Positions 24,393-33,746 of a stretch of 48,334 nt of DNA are shown one piece after another. The notes beneath the pieces were generated by a model, which saw only the letters and a list, made by a program, of their open reading frames with translations, was not told where the DNA came from and searched no databases. The stretch spans positions 106,825 to 155,158 of the forward strand of contig DHCY01000044.1 of the NCBI GenBank assembly GCA_002399085.1, read 5' to 3'. The DNA is from Anaerolineaceae bacterium UBA4890 (GTDB lineage: Bacteria; Chloroflexota; Anaerolineae; Anaerolineales; Anaerolineaceae). Numbering within the stretch: the first letter of the stretch is position 1; every line of letters starts with the position of its first letter. The position numbers were made by a program, and so were the translations under genes.

Positions 24393-27386
24393 ATGAACCA
24401 GGGATTAGATTTTCAGTCGATTATTTTCAATTTGCAAACCTACTGGGCGAGCCAGGGTTGCCTTATCTGGCAACCCTATTACTCCCAGCTTGGGGCGGGC
24501 ACCATGAACCCGGCAACCTTTTTGCGTGTGCTCGGTCCTGAGCCCTGGAACGTGGCTTATGTGGAACCCTCGGTGCGCCCAGATGACGGGCGATACGGCA
24601 TCAACCCTAACCGGCTGCAACAGCACCACCAATTCCAGGTGATTCTCAAACCCGACCCGGGCAACCCCCAGGAACTCTATTTGAAATCCCTGCTTGCCTT
24701 AGGGATCGACCCCCAGGAACACGATATCCGCTTTGTTGAAGATAACTGGGAATCCCCAGCGCTTTCTGCCTGGGGTCTGGGCTGGGAAGTTTGGCTTGAT
24801 GGGCAGGAAATCACCCAATTCACCTACTTCCAACAAGCCGGCGGCATGACCCTGGATGTGCCTGCGGTTGAGTTAACCTACGGTCTGGAGCGAATTGCCA
24901 TGACTTTGCAGGGTGTCAGCCATTTCAAGAATATTCGTTGGAATGACCAGCGGCTCTACGGTGATGTCTACCAGATTGCCGAACGCGAACATTCCACCTA
25001 TTATTACGAGGTCGCAGATGTGCCCAGACTGCGCGAAATGTTCAATCTCTTCACCCGGGAAGCTGAAAACGCCCTCGCAAAGGGGCTGGTTTTACCTGCA
25101 TATGATAATGTGATCAAATGCTCGCATACCTTCAACGTGTTGGATGCCCGGGGCGCGATCGGTTTCACCGAACGCCAGGCTCTGTTTAGCAAAATGCGCG
25201 ACCTTTCAAAAAAGGTGGCTGAAGCCTATTATGCCCAGCGCGAAGAGATGGGTTTCCCGTGGCTCGAGCATATTGAATCTCATCATCCAGCAGCAGCCAA
25301 CCTGCTACAGGCCGAACTCGCCGATCGGGCTGATCTCTTGTTCGAAATTGGCACAGAAGAATTGCCTGCCTCTGAGTTGGATCGGGCACTCGAACAGCTA
25401 CATTCCAATTTTAAAACCTGGCTCGCCGAGACTCGCCTGGAGTATGAGACATTGCTTGTGCAGGGCACACCCCGTCGGTTGACTGTTATGGTGAAAGACC
25501 TGCAGACCCGTCAGGCGATGCGGATTGTGGAACTAAAAGGTCCCCCGGCTGACCGCGCATTTGACAGCGAAGGCAAGCCCACCAAAGTGGCAGAAGGTTT
25601 CGCGCGCAGCAAGGGGTTGCAACTTGACCAGCTGAAAGTTAAGACCTTCGAAAATGGGCGCTACGTTGTTGCGGAGATCTCTGAAGCCGTACGAACCAGC
25701 CTGGATCTTCTCACAGAAAAACTGCCCGCAGTGATCGGCGACCTGCGTTTCAGTAAATCAATGCGCTGGAATCAGAGCGGCGACAGTTTTTCGCGACCGG
25801 TGCGCTGGATTTTGGCTATCCTTGACGACCAGGTGGTGCCTTTTGAATTTGCGGGATTGAATTCTGGTAATACAACCTGGGGCTTGCGCTTTTCAGAACA
25901 ACCCAGTGCGCGGGTTAATTCCTTGGCAGCTTATGAAACCTACCTCGAAGGGCAGGGTATTATTCTTGACCCGGTAGAGCGTAAACGCAACATTTGGCAG
26001 CAAGCCCTGCATTTGGCTGGTAGCGTCAACGGTAAACTGGCAGATGACCCTGATTTGCTGGCAGAAATTGGTAACCTGGTTGAGCGACCGACTGCTCTGT
26101 TGGGCACCTTCGACCAGCGCTATCTGCAAAGTCTGCCGCCTGAGGTGCTGATTGGCGTGATGAAGAAGCATCAACGCTATATCCCCGTGCTGGATATGGA
26201 TGGCAACCTGACCAATCACTTCATTATGGTTCGAAACGGAGGAGAAGAACATTCTGAATTAGTACTTGATGGCAATTTGCAGGTTATTTTGGCACGTTTT
26301 GCCGATGCGGAGTTCTTTGTGCAGGAGGATCTGAAAAATAACCTGGAAGACTTTGTGCCCAGGTTGTCGCAGCTCACTTTCCAAAAGCAGCTTGGATCAA
26401 TGCTGGATAAGACCGAACGGATTGAGAAACTCAGCCTGATTTTGGCAGAAAAACTCGGTCTGGATAAGGACGAGATGCTAACTACCTCCCGAATCGCTCA
26501 ATTGTGCAAGGCGGATCTGGCTTCCGAGATGGTGGTCGAGATGACCAGCCTTCAGGGTGTCATGGGAAAATATTATGCCCGGCATTCCGGTGAAAGCGAA
26601 GCGGTTTCGCAGGGTGTGTTTGAACACTATCTGCCCAGATCAGCCGAGGATCCGCTGCCAGCCAGTAGACCCGCAACCGTGGTTGGTTTGGCAGACCGCC
26701 TGGATTCAATTGCAGGTTTGTTCGCAGTTGGGTTGATACCAACCGGTAATAAAGACCCCTTCGCGCTGCGTAGGGCGGCAATTGGGCTGGTTGGCATTCT
26801 GCTTGGTAAGAACATCGATTTTGACACGCGCTGGGCGCTTCAACAGGCAGGCTCTACGCTCAGTGTTCCCTTTAAGCAAGAGGTGGAAGACCTGGCGACT
26901 GGCTTTATCACCGGGCGTCTGCATACAATATTGCTCGACCAGGGTTTCGCCCATGATGTGGTCGATGCGGTCGAAGTTGTCCTGGGTGAAAATCCTGCCA
27001 GGGCAGAAAAAGCAGTTGAGATTTTGACAGGTTGGGTCGGAAGAAGCGACTGGGATACCATTTTGCCGGCTTTTAGCCGTTGTGTGCGTATGACCCGCGA
27101 CCTGGAACAGGTGTTTGATGTTGACCCGTCATTGCTGGTTGAACAAGAGGAAATCCAGCTTTACCAGGCTGTTGTTGCAGCCGAAGAAAGCCGAATCAAT
27201 TCAGCCGGGTTTGAAAACGCGTTGGTGCAGGTGGAAGCTTTGGTGCAGCCGATCAACGCCTTCTTTGACAAGGTATTGGTGATGGTGGAAGATCAGGCTC
27301 TGCGCGAATCCCGGCTGGGAATTTTGCAAAGAATCGCCGGTTTGATGGAGCCTTTTGCCGATTTTTCGAAATTGGAAGGGTTTTAA
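24393..27386 (+). CDS. glyQS: Glycyl-tRNA synthetase, fused alpha and beta chains
   Basis: Charges tRNA-Gly. One 997-residue chain joins what are two subunits in many bacteria. Residues 1 to about 290 are the class II alpha chain (WASQGCLIWQPYYSQLGAGT, PNRLQQHHQFQVILKP, LTYGLERI). From about 313 the beta chain begins at LLFEIGTEELPA and runs through MRWNQSGDSFSRPVRWILA to a C-terminal DALR anticodon-binding region. The linker is short and there is no frameshift. A TATAAT at 24361 and an AGAGGTG SD precede the ATG. The fusion is known in a few phyla, for example chlamydiae and some Chloroflexota. Confidence 0.96.
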   Translation: MNQGLDFQSIIFNLQTYWASQGCLIWQPYYSQLGAGTMNPATFLRVLGPEPWNVAYVEPSVRPDDGRYGINPNRLQQHHQFQVILKPDPGNPQELYLKSLLALGIDPQEHDIRFVEDNWESPALSAWGLGWEVWLDGQEITQFTYFQQAGGMTLDVPAVELTYGLERIAMTLQGVSHFKNIRWNDQRLYGDVYQIAEREHSTYYYEVADVPRLREMFNLFTREAENALAKGLVLPAYDNVIKCSHTFNVLDARGAIGFTERQALFSKMRDLSKKVAEAYYAQREEMGFPWLEHIESHHPAAANLLQAELADRADLLFEIGTEELPASELDRALEQLHSNFKTWLAETRLEYETLLVQGTPRRLTVMVKDLQTRQAMRIVELKGPPADRAFDSEGKPTKVAEGFARSKGLQLDQLKVKTFENGRYVVAEISEAVRTSLDLLTEKLPAVIGDLRFSKSMRWNQSGDSFSRPVRWILAILDDQVVPFEFAGLNSGNTTWGLRFSEQPSARVNSLAAYETYLEGQGIILDPVERKRNIWQQALHLAGSVNGKLADDPDLLAEIGNLVERPTALLGTFDQRYLQSLPPEVLIGVMKKHQRYIPVLDMDGNLTNHFIMVRNGGEEHSELVLDGNLQVILARFADAEFFVQEDLKNNLEDFVPRLSQLTFQKQLGSMLDKTERIEKLSLILAEKLGLDKDEMLTTSRIAQLCKADLASEMVVEMTSLQGVMGKYYARHSGESEAVSQGVFEHYLPRSAEDPLPASRPATVVGLADRLDSIAGLFAVGLIPTGNKDPFALRRAAIGLVGILLGKNIDFDTRWALQQAGSTLSVPFKQEVEDLATGFITGRLHTILLDQGFAHDVVDAVEVVLGENPARAEKAVEILTGWVGRSDWDTILPAFSRCVRMTRDLEQVFDVDPSLLVEQEEIQLYQAVVAAEESRINSAGFENALVQVEALVQPINAFFDKVLVMVEDQALRESRLGILQRIAGLMEPFADFSKLEGF

Positions 27387-27389
27387 AAA

Positions 27390-27467
27390 CTGTCAACCTG
27401 AACGGCAGCGAAGGACCTGACTGGCATTCTGTAAAAATCCTTCACCATTGGGGGCTCAGAGTGACAG
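27390..27467. repeat. Palindromic MITE/REP-like element between glyQS and the MerR gene
   Basis: The ends are CTGTCA and TGACAG, with further matching arm blocks (CCTGA/TCAGA, CGAAGGA/TCCTTCA), making a 78-nt imperfect inverted repeat. It resembles the dispersed palindromes of the GCGAAGGATC type seen in many bacterial genomes. It lies between convergent genes and could also act as a bidirectional terminator. Confidence 0.5.
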
Positions 27468-27558
27468 CATAAAAGAAATGCTGAGCCGGAATGCGCTGTG
27501 CACGTTCTTTACCTGAAGGTGGGGCTGCTTCCACCGCAATAGCAAAAATATTGCAAGA

Positions 27559-28518
27559 TTAAACCACGCCCATGGTCAATAAGCGGCGGATTCGTTCGAG
27601 GTTGATCTTCAAAGTCTCACCCAGGTAGGCTCCGTTTAACTTCTCGCGGGCATCTTCGTTCGCACTGACATATTTTCCAAAATAGGCAAACTTCGGTTTT
27701 CCGCGAATGCTGCTAAGTTGCTTCGCGAATCCATTTAACAAATAGGCAGTAGGTTCTGTATTAATTGCCAGGCAGATCAGCTTTGGACGGGAGATTTTAG
27801 AATAATCGATCAGATCATCGGTAGGCAGGTCTTGCCCAAGGTATTCGACGTGATAATTGTTTTGACGCAGCAAGACAGACAGCATCATTGCGTCCATCTC
27901 TTCCGTTTCTTCGGGACCGCAACCAACCAAAATGAGCGCGCCTTCTTTAATGATTGGCAAACCCTGCATTATGCCTGCCATGCGACCCTTGATCACAGTG
28001 TGTGCCATATGCCGGGTTGTCAGGCGGATATCGCCAACAAACCAGGCTTCATCCAGCAGTGCCAGGCAGGGCTGCACCACCTCCTGGAAGATGGTCAGGA
28101 GGTCGAAATAGAGCTGACACTCTTCAAAAATTAGACCTGCCCGCTCTTCGTTGTGAGCAACCAGGGCACCAAACATCAGTTCTGCATAATGCCGGGCTGG
28201 ACGGGGAGCCTGTTTCCGCGGTTTGGCGGGGCTGAAAGTCTGGATGCTTTCAGGCCAAACACCTTTCTCACGGATCTGATTAAACTGCTGCACAACCTGA
28301 CTGATACTGATTCCCGAATCGACCCTGCGCTGCACCCAAAGCAACAGTTGAATATCACGTTCTGAATAAAGCCGATAACCATTAGGCAGGCGTATTGGCT
28401 CAAGAAGGTTATAGCGCCTCTCCCAGGCACGCAGCGTCACAGGCTTGATGCCAGTGCGGTGCTGTACAGCTTTTATCGTAAATTCAGGCTCGCTTGGGTA
28501 ACTGTCTATTGTGCTCAT
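27559..28518 (-). CDS. MerR-family regulator with B12-binding-like domain (CarH/LitR type, degenerate ligands)
   Basis: DNA-binding regulator of 319 residues. A MerR helix-turn-helix lies at about 12-80 (VQHRTGIKPVTLRAWERRY...GYRLYSERD). A four-helix bundle at 110-185 and a Rossmann-like cobalamin-type domain at 193-315 (LGQDLPTDDL) follow. In light-sensing CarH proteins two motifs, Wx9EH and ExHxxG, hold the cobalamin. Here the first reads W159 ... R169-H170 (Glu lost). The second reads E204-T-E-E-M-D209, so His and Gly are lost. Cobalamin binding is therefore doubtful. The gene overlaps the upstream CapA gene by 4 nt (ATGA), so it is coupled to it and may respond to or regulate it. Confidence 0.9.
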   Translation of the reverse strand: MSTIDSYPSEPEFTIKAVQHRTGIKPVTLRAWERRYNLLEPIRLPNGYRLYSERDIQLLLWVQRRVDSGISISQVVQQFNQIREKGVWPESIQTFSPAKPRKQAPRPARHYAELMFGALVAHNEERAGLIFEECQLYFDLLTIFQEVVQPCLALLDEAWFVGDIRLTTRHMAHTVIKGRMAGIMQGLPIIKEGALILVGCGPEETEEMDAMMLSVLLRQNNYHVEYLGQDLPTDDLIDYSKISRPKLICLAINTEPTAYLLNGFAKQLSSIRGKPKFAYFGKYVSANEDAREKLNGAYLGETLKINLERIRRLLTMGVV

Positions 28519-30239
28519 GGTGTGCTCCTTAACTGTGCAGAGGCATCAAAAATGACCTGAAGAAATTTTGCCCGCTCATCCGGGGTCATAAATCGGGGTT
28601 TAGCCGTATCTTCCAGGGTGATGGTGAGCAGCTGTGTGCTGATGTGCCGACCCTGATAGAAAAAGTGCTTTTGAATAAATCCATCATAGGTAATATAAAA
28701 GTCTTCCTGGTCAAAAAATAAATTGCCCAGACCGTAGTGTATCAATGCGTCAGAATAAAATTCTAGCGCTTTACCAACATGAGATTGGCTTCCATTCACG
28801 ATCACCGCGCCAGCCTCAGCCAGGGGGCGAAAATCGCGGATTGCTATGCTGGTTGCTGTGTGAAGATATTCTTCCTGGAATTGAAGGGTGACGATGGGCA
28901 AATAGCCTTCTTGCTTCAATTTGGCAATCGTCTGTTTGAGCCATTCCCAGTCCTCGCAAGGGGCAGCACCGCTGCTGTCAGTTTTCGCCCACGCCATGAC
29001 TGGTCCATAGGAGTTACAACCGATGAAAGCAAGTTTATTGCCGTTGTGCTCAATTTTGAGCGGCGCTTTAGCTTCGGCCAGGTTCCTTCCGCCGGCATAC
29101 CATTGCATGTCATGCTCCCGGTACAGGTCCAGCGTATAGGGAACGGAGTCGACTTTATAAACGGCGCGCACGTCGTTGTTATGATTGCCGGTCAACTCCA
29201 CGATGTCTGTGCCCAGGTCGACGAGCAGGTCGATATATTCCGGGTCGCTGCAAAAGATAAAACCTTCATAATCAGGATCCGGAAAGGGGCAGTCTTCGTA
29301 GAAAGAGACTTCGTTGCTGATGTGCGTCAGGTCTGCTGAACGCATAACATTTCTAATATTGGTGCCCGGGTAGAGTACGCCTTCGGTTGACATCACAAAG
29401 GCAGTGTCGCGAGCCATCGCGGTCACACCGGTCATGATCAGGCTGGTTAGTAGATCTGGCTTGAAATTGCTTTCGGGCAGCAGAGCGTTTAATATTTCAG
29501 GTGTGATTCCAGGTTCTTCCGCACTCAGGCGCACCCCGATGGGCAGTGAGAGCGCGTATTCGGTCGGGTCAAAATCGTCATCAAGCGGGCTGATGCCATC
29601 GATCGAGATAACCTTGAACTCCGGTTCGAGTTCTTCAAAGGGCAAAATCATCCAGGAACTCCCTGGAAGGGCAGAAAAGTCATTGCTGGTCGCGGCAGAG
29701 ATGTTCACCCGGTGAGGGTGTGTGGGGTCAACCAGGAGCTTAATCAAACGAAGAGATTCATTTGTGTATACTGCTTTGAAAGGAGCCTTCTCCTGGTCAT
29801 CGCTGCCAGTCAGCCAGGTGTTCAGATCCTTGAGGGCGATGTCATCCTGAATGGTGAAGAAAGGCGCGATCAGGGCGTATACCTGGTGGCTGATAAGATC
29901 GTAGGTTTGTTTGCCGGAGGCAATTTCCACGATAACGTCTGCGTCATCGAGGTTAGCCGTGAGGACCATTCCCAGGGGTGTTGGAATACCTTCAAACAAC
30001 TTATCCGGCAGGTCAGGGCTCAGGAAGAGCCTGAGCGGACTCGGCGTAGGGGTTGGGCTGGAGGTCGGGCTGGATTTTTTGGTCGCTGTAGCTGTTGGCG
30101 GCAGTGCGGTAGGTGAAGCTGTGTTGGTATCGGCTGCGTTAATCGAAATGTTTTGACACGCGGTAAGTATAAGGCTGAGCGCCAGGGTAAGCAGGATAAT
30201 TTTCCTGCGGAGGGCAGTTAGACGATAAGTTCGAATCAT
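28515..30239 (-). CDS. CapA-family lipoprotein with PstS-like N-terminal domain
   Basis: Secreted lipoprotein of 574 residues; the signal ends in the lipobox LTAC (Cys28), followed by a Ser/Thr/Pro linker. Residues about 70-260 resemble phosphate-binding (PstS-like) proteins, with VYALIAPFFTIQDD, a WLTG and FKVISIDGISPLDDDF before YALSLP. From about 270 to the end comes a CapA (poly-gamma-glutamate synthesis type) metallophosphoesterase-like domain with TGVTAMARD, SNEVSF, ELTGNHNND, GSQSHVGKA and YGLGNLFFD. A paralogue with the same layout lies at 36583-38316. The role may be anionic polymer or cell-surface modification; that part is inference. The promoter is at 30325-30353. Confidence 0.88.
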   Translation of the reverse strand: MIRTYRLTALRRKIILLTLALSLILTACQNISINAADTNTASPTALPPTATATKKSSPTSSPTPTPSPLRLFLSPDLPDKLFEGIPTPLGMVLTANLDDADVIVEIASGKQTYDLISHQVYALIAPFFTIQDDIALKDLNTWLTGSDDQEKAPFKAVYTNESLRLIKLLVDPTHPHRVNISAATSNDFSALPGSSWMILPFEELEPEFKVISIDGISPLDDDFDPTEYALSLPIGVRLSAEEPGITPEILNALLPESNFKPDLLTSLIMTGVTAMARDTAFVMSTEGVLYPGTNIRNVMRSADLTHISNEVSFYEDCPFPDPDYEGFIFCSDPEYIDLLVDLGTDIVELTGNHNNDVRAVYKVDSVPYTLDLYREHDMQWYAGGRNLAEAKAPLKIEHNGNKLAFIGCNSYGPVMAWAKTDSSGAAPCEDWEWLKQTIAKLKQEGYLPIVTLQFQEEYLHTATSIAIRDFRPLAEAGAVIVNGSQSHVGKALEFYSDALIHYGLGNLFFDQEDFYITYDGFIQKHFFYQGRHISTQLLTITLEDTAKPRFMTPDERAKFLQVIFDASAQLRSTP

Positions 30240-30324
30240 AAAAAATTACTCTCCCGAAAAATCCGGGGATATCAAAAGGGCACAGGGTAATAGATGTGCT
30301 CGTCTCAGGCTTTGTACAACCTTT

Positions 30325-30353
30325 ATTATAGCTTCTCTCGTTGGCGTTGGCAA
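30325..30353 (-). promoter_or_regulatory. Promoter of the CapA-MerR operon
   Basis: On the minus strand TTGCCA (30353-30348), 17 bp and TATAAT (30330-30325). It gives a leader of about 79 nt, in which the SD GGGAG can pair with an upstream CCCCGG (arms at about 30252-30256 and 30264-30268), so translation could be modulated. Confidence 0.75.
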
Positions 30354-30427
30354 TGCAAGCGGGCACGAAATTAGGAAATCCAATGTAAACATCCTGTAAG
30401 TATCAGTAAAAATTAAGTGGCGGCTGG

Positions 30428-30922
30428 TTATGGGTTCAGCCCATCGGGTGGCATACCACCATATTGATTAAACAGATCTTCCCACTGTTCAACTTCTTCA
30501 GCCGACAGCAGAGGTTCGGTCACGTCATTTTGCGGGTCTTGTTCGTAAAACTCCTGGAGCATTTGTGCAAACTGCTGGCTGGTGAGGACGGCTGCATGAT
30601 AGGCGCGGGCAGAGGTCTGGACAGCCCGGTCAGAACTGACCAGGGTGTGGTTCTGGCTGGCTCCTTTTAATTGACGAATATAGCTGGCAATGGCGGAATC
30701 TGCGGTTTGACCGGCAGGCACAAATACTGCCTTCACCAGTCCAAAATTGCGCTGCCCGGCTTGCCCAACAGCCGCCCGGTCAAAAAAGACCATGGCGCGC
30801 GATCTTTTAGCACGCAGGAAAGGAGTTAGCAGATCGATGAGAGTTTGCTCGTCGTCCAGGTCGCCCAAAGTCAGTCCGCGAATGTTTGGGATCAGGTTAT
30901 GACCGTCGATAATGTATTGCAT
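30428..30922 (-). CDS. NYN (YacP/PIN-like) domain protein
   Basis: Putative RNase of the NYN group, 164 residues. MQYIIDGHNLI at the N-terminus places the conserved Asp6 and Asn9. The pattern continues with MVFFDRAAVGQAG, DSAIASYIRQLKGA and LVSSDRAVQ, which supply the remaining acidic residues. A short Glu-rich tail with EEVEQWEDLF follows. A TACAAT (30934-30929) ends 6 nt before the ATG, suggesting a leaderless mRNA. It is divergent from the zinc-ribbon gene at 30994. Confidence 0.88.
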   Translation of the reverse strand: MQYIIDGHNLIPNIRGLTLGDLDDEQTLIDLLTPFLRAKRSRAMVFFDRAAVGQAGQRNFGLVKAVFVPAGQTADSAIASYIRQLKGASQNHTLVSSDRAVQTSARAYHAAVLTSQQFAQMLQEFYEQDPQNDVTEPLLSAEEVEQWEDLFNQYGGMPPDGLNP

Positions 30923-30993
30923 GCGAATATTGTAACCCAGCCGCCCTATTCTGGCGGTCGGGAATTCCCAGCACGATTATAATAAAAGCAATT

Positions 30994-32280
30994 ATGGAAA
31001 ACCTATCCAATAACGCCGAATTTCAGCAAATTAGCTCAGCCTTGCAGGGGATTGCCGTTTTCGCGCCTAAACCCAAAGCTGAAGAGCAACGTAACGCCCA
31101 GACCTACACCTGTCCGCAATGTGGCGGACAGCTTTCATATAACCTGGTTACCTCGGGTTTAGCCTGTCAATATTGCGGCTACCAGGCATCCGTGCGGGCA
31201 CGCACCATCGGACCGGTGGCAGAGAAACACGAATTCACCCTGGATACCATGACAAAAGCAGATCAGGGTTGGGGCAAGCTGCGCAACCTGGTGCATTGCC
31301 AACAGTGTGGAGCAGAGTTGACTTACCCGCAGGGTGCGGTTGCCACAAGCTGCCCCTTTTGCGGTTCAAACAGTGTCAATGTCACCGTCAGCGAAAGCAA
31401 CCTGTTCCAGCCCCAGGCACTACTCCCGTTCACCATCAAGCCTGACCAGTTGAAGCAGTTTACCCAGTCTTGGATCCAGGATGGCTGGATGCATCCCTCC
31501 TCGCTTGGTGACTCAGCACGGATGGACAAATTTATCCCCTTTTACCTGCCATACTGGGCGTTCTCGACTGATATATCCTTCGACTGGCAAGCCGAAGTAG
31601 CGCATACAGTCACCGATCGGTATTACGACGCCTCCAGCAAAAGCTGGAAAACGCGCACGCGCACCGAATGGCGTTGGGAAAATGGCACGGTACACAAGAA
31701 GTTCACCAACTTCCTGGTTAGTGGTGTAAACGCGAAGCGGCTGAACCCGAACATCCTCAATGAGCTCAACCCCTTTGACATGAGCAAACTGGTCGCCTTC
31801 AACGCCGATTACCTGGCAGGAATCAACGCCAACGCCTTCGATGTCGATCTGAACACAGCCTGGGGAGAGGCGAAAACCAGGCTGCGCGAAGAAGCGCGCG
31901 AGCTGGCAATCGAAGATGCCAGTAACAGGCAGGTGCGCAACCTGACCATAAACATGAGCTACACAAACGAAAAGTGGCGCTACCTGTTTTTGCCCGTCTA
32001 TATCGCCGTTTACCAGTTTGAGGGCAAGAGTTACCAGGTGATGGTCAACGGTCAGACTGGTAAAGTTTTCGGTCAGAAACCGATCGACTGGAGGAAGGTT
32101 TGGATGGCGATCATCCTGGTGCTTGCGCCGGGCTTACTGACAGTGCTGATTGGTTTGCCCCTGATCCTGCTGGCTGGAAGTGGCTTGGTAGTGATCATGA
32201 TTGGTCTGGTCTTGCTACTCATCGGGGGAGGGATTGGTTTCTCAATCTACAATAAAGCCACTCGACTGGAGGCGTTATGA
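30994..32280 (+). CDS. Membrane protein with two zinc ribbons
   Basis: A 428-residue protein. The first ribbon has C40-x2-C43 and C58-x2-C61; the second has C102-x2-C105 and C120-x2-C123. A soluble domain of about 230 residues follows, rich in Trp and Tyr (DKFIPFYLPYWAFST, RYLFLPVYIAVYQFEGKSYQVMVNGQTGKV). Two or three C-terminal membrane helices lie at 369-421. It resembles proteins annotated as TFIIB-type zinc-ribbon containing, such as Bacillus YdjG. The function is unknown. TATAAT (30978-30983) ends 10 nt before the ATG and no SD is seen. It overlaps the next gene by 4 nt (ATGA). Confidence 0.8.
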   Translation: MENLSNNAEFQQISSALQGIAVFAPKPKAEEQRNAQTYTCPQCGGQLSYNLVTSGLACQYCGYQASVRARTIGPVAEKHEFTLDTMTKADQGWGKLRNLVHCQQCGAELTYPQGAVATSCPFCGSNSVNVTVSESNLFQPQALLPFTIKPDQLKQFTQSWIQDGWMHPSSLGDSARMDKFIPFYLPYWAFSTDISFDWQAEVAHTVTDRYYDASSKSWKTRTRTEWRWENGTVHKKFTNFLVSGVNAKRLNPNILNELNPFDMSKLVAFNADYLAGINANAFDVDLNTAWGEAKTRLREEARELAIEDASNRQVRNLTINMSYTNEKWRYLFLPVYIAVYQFEGKSYQVMVNGQTGKVFGQKPIDWRKVWMAIILVLAPGLLTVLIGLPLILLAGSGLVVIMIGLVLLLIGGGIGFSIYNKATRLEAL

Positions 32281-33383
32281 GCGAGGTGAATACGCCCAAC
32301 CTGCCTGCCCCTGAGTTGAGCGAAAACACGCCCTGGATGCCTGGCGCGACGCTTGAATACTGCCCGGCATGCAAACGGGTGTTCCTGGTCCCTGCAAGCA
32401 AAGGGCAGCAATCCTGCCCCTTGTGTTACCAGGCTCAGTTAGTGCCCCAACCGAGTTATGCCCGGCAGGAAGCTCCTGAGATTCTCATACCGGCTCAGCT
32501 CAAAACCGTTGACCTGCAGCAGACCCTGGCAAGCTTTATTGAGTGGGTACCCTTTAAATTGCCGGACCTGACCGTTGAAAACCTGCTGAACCGGGCTCAG
32601 ATGATCTGGTGGCCGCTCTGGCTGGTGGATGCCGATTTACAGGGGGAATGGGCGGGCACGATGGGTTTCGATTACCAGGTCAGAACCGCAAAAGAGAGTT
32701 TCGGAAACGGCGATTGGCAGAGCAAGACTGCCCTGCGTACGCAAACCCGCTATGAACCCCGCAAGGGTACGCTGAACAGGCACTACGATAACATCCGCGT
32801 GCCAGCTCTGCGCGCTCACCATAAACGCCTGGAACAGATTGGGAATTATCAGCAAGAATCCGCGCTTCCCTACCGGACAGGAGTGTTGGGTGATAACAGC
32901 GTGCAAATGCCCGAAATTGAGCCCCAGGAGCTGTTGGAGGTTGCCCAGACGCGCCTGCACGCAGCTGCTGAACAAGAAATCATGCAGGCAAATGCTGCCC
33001 AGCATCGTCAGAATGTGAAGTTTAGCGGCGACTATCTCAACCTCAACTGGACCCAGCTGCTCATGCCAATTGTGAGCACCTGGTACAAAGATGAGAACGG
33101 CAAGACATACCCAATTGTGCTCAATGGTCAAAGCGGAAAAGTTCATGGAAAACGAATGGCTTCCGTGAAGCAGGCATCACGCTGGACCCTCGGACTGATG
33201 GCAATACCTGTACTGTTGTTATTGGCAGCTTTGGTCATATCCCTGGTCGCGCCGGCATCAATCCCACAAAATTTAGTTTGCGGTGGTGTTGTCATATTTT
33301 TCATCGCACTTTTGGCTTTGATTCCCATTTTGCGCGCGCATCACTGGAATAACCGCGAAAACAATATCGAAGACTTTAGATAG
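32277..33383 (+). CDS. Zinc-ribbon membrane protein, distant paralogue of the preceding gene
   Basis: A 368-residue protein with one zinc ribbon (C29-x2-C32 and C47-x2-C50). A soluble domain like that of its neighbour includes WWPLWLVDADLQGEW and LLMPIVSTWYKDENGK with YPIVLNGQSGKVHGKR. Two C-terminal helices lie at about 300-345. The shared (Y/V)NGQ(T/S)GKV(F/H)G signature just before the helices shows the two are related. They are translationally coupled and probably form a hetero-oligomer. No function is known. Confidence 0.78.
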   Translation: MSEVNTPNLPAPELSENTPWMPGATLEYCPACKRVFLVPASKGQQSCPLCYQAQLVPQPSYARQEAPEILIPAQLKTVDLQQTLASFIEWVPFKLPDLTVENLLNRAQMIWWPLWLVDADLQGEWAGTMGFDYQVRTAKESFGNGDWQSKTALRTQTRYEPRKGTLNRHYDNIRVPALRAHHKRLEQIGNYQQESALPYRTGVLGDNSVQMPEIEPQELLEVAQTRLHAAAEQEIMQANAAQHRQNVKFSGDYLNLNWTQLLMPIVSTWYKDENGKTYPIVLNGQSGKVHGKRMASVKQASRWTLGLMAIPVLLLLAALVISLVAPASIPQNLVCGGVVIFFIALLALIPILRAHHWNNRENNIEDFR

Positions 33384-33392
33384 GCTAAGAGC

Positions 33393-33746
33393 ATGATCCT
33401 GTTTGTATTCGCATTCCTTCTTTACCTGGCAGGTTTTGTGGGCGTGCTGGCTGACGGACCGATCGAACTCTGGCTGTGGTTTCTGGCTTTCGGTTACGTG
33501 CTTGATTTTTGTTTAATATTGCTTGCCTGGCTCGGTTCAGAGAAACTTTCTCTCGTCAACACGGTGCGCACTCCTGCAAAGATCGCTCATTACCTGGTGT
33601 TTCCCCTGGCTGTTCTGGCTGTTTACTTTCGCCTGAGACCGGAAATTTCGTGGTTTTACCTCGTCTTGGGCGCGATTTTGATCTTATGGGCGTATTCTCT
33701 TTTTGATCTAAACAATATCTGGCGGAGGCAAATACGAAATGAATAA
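33393..33746 (+). CDS. Small polytopic membrane protein
   Basis: A 117-residue, very hydrophobic protein with four predicted helices (about 2-20, 25-45, 64-80, 86-105) and few charged residues except at the C-terminus. It starts 9 nt after the zinc-ribbon gene and overlaps upp by 8 nt, so it belongs to the same transcript. I do not recognise a family. Confidence 0.65.
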   Translation: MILFVFAFLLYLAGFVGVLADGPIELWLWFLAFGYVLDFCLILLAWLGSEKLSLVNTVRTPAKIAHYLVFPLAVLAVYFRLRPEISWFYLVLGAILILWAYSLFDLNNIWRRQIRNE

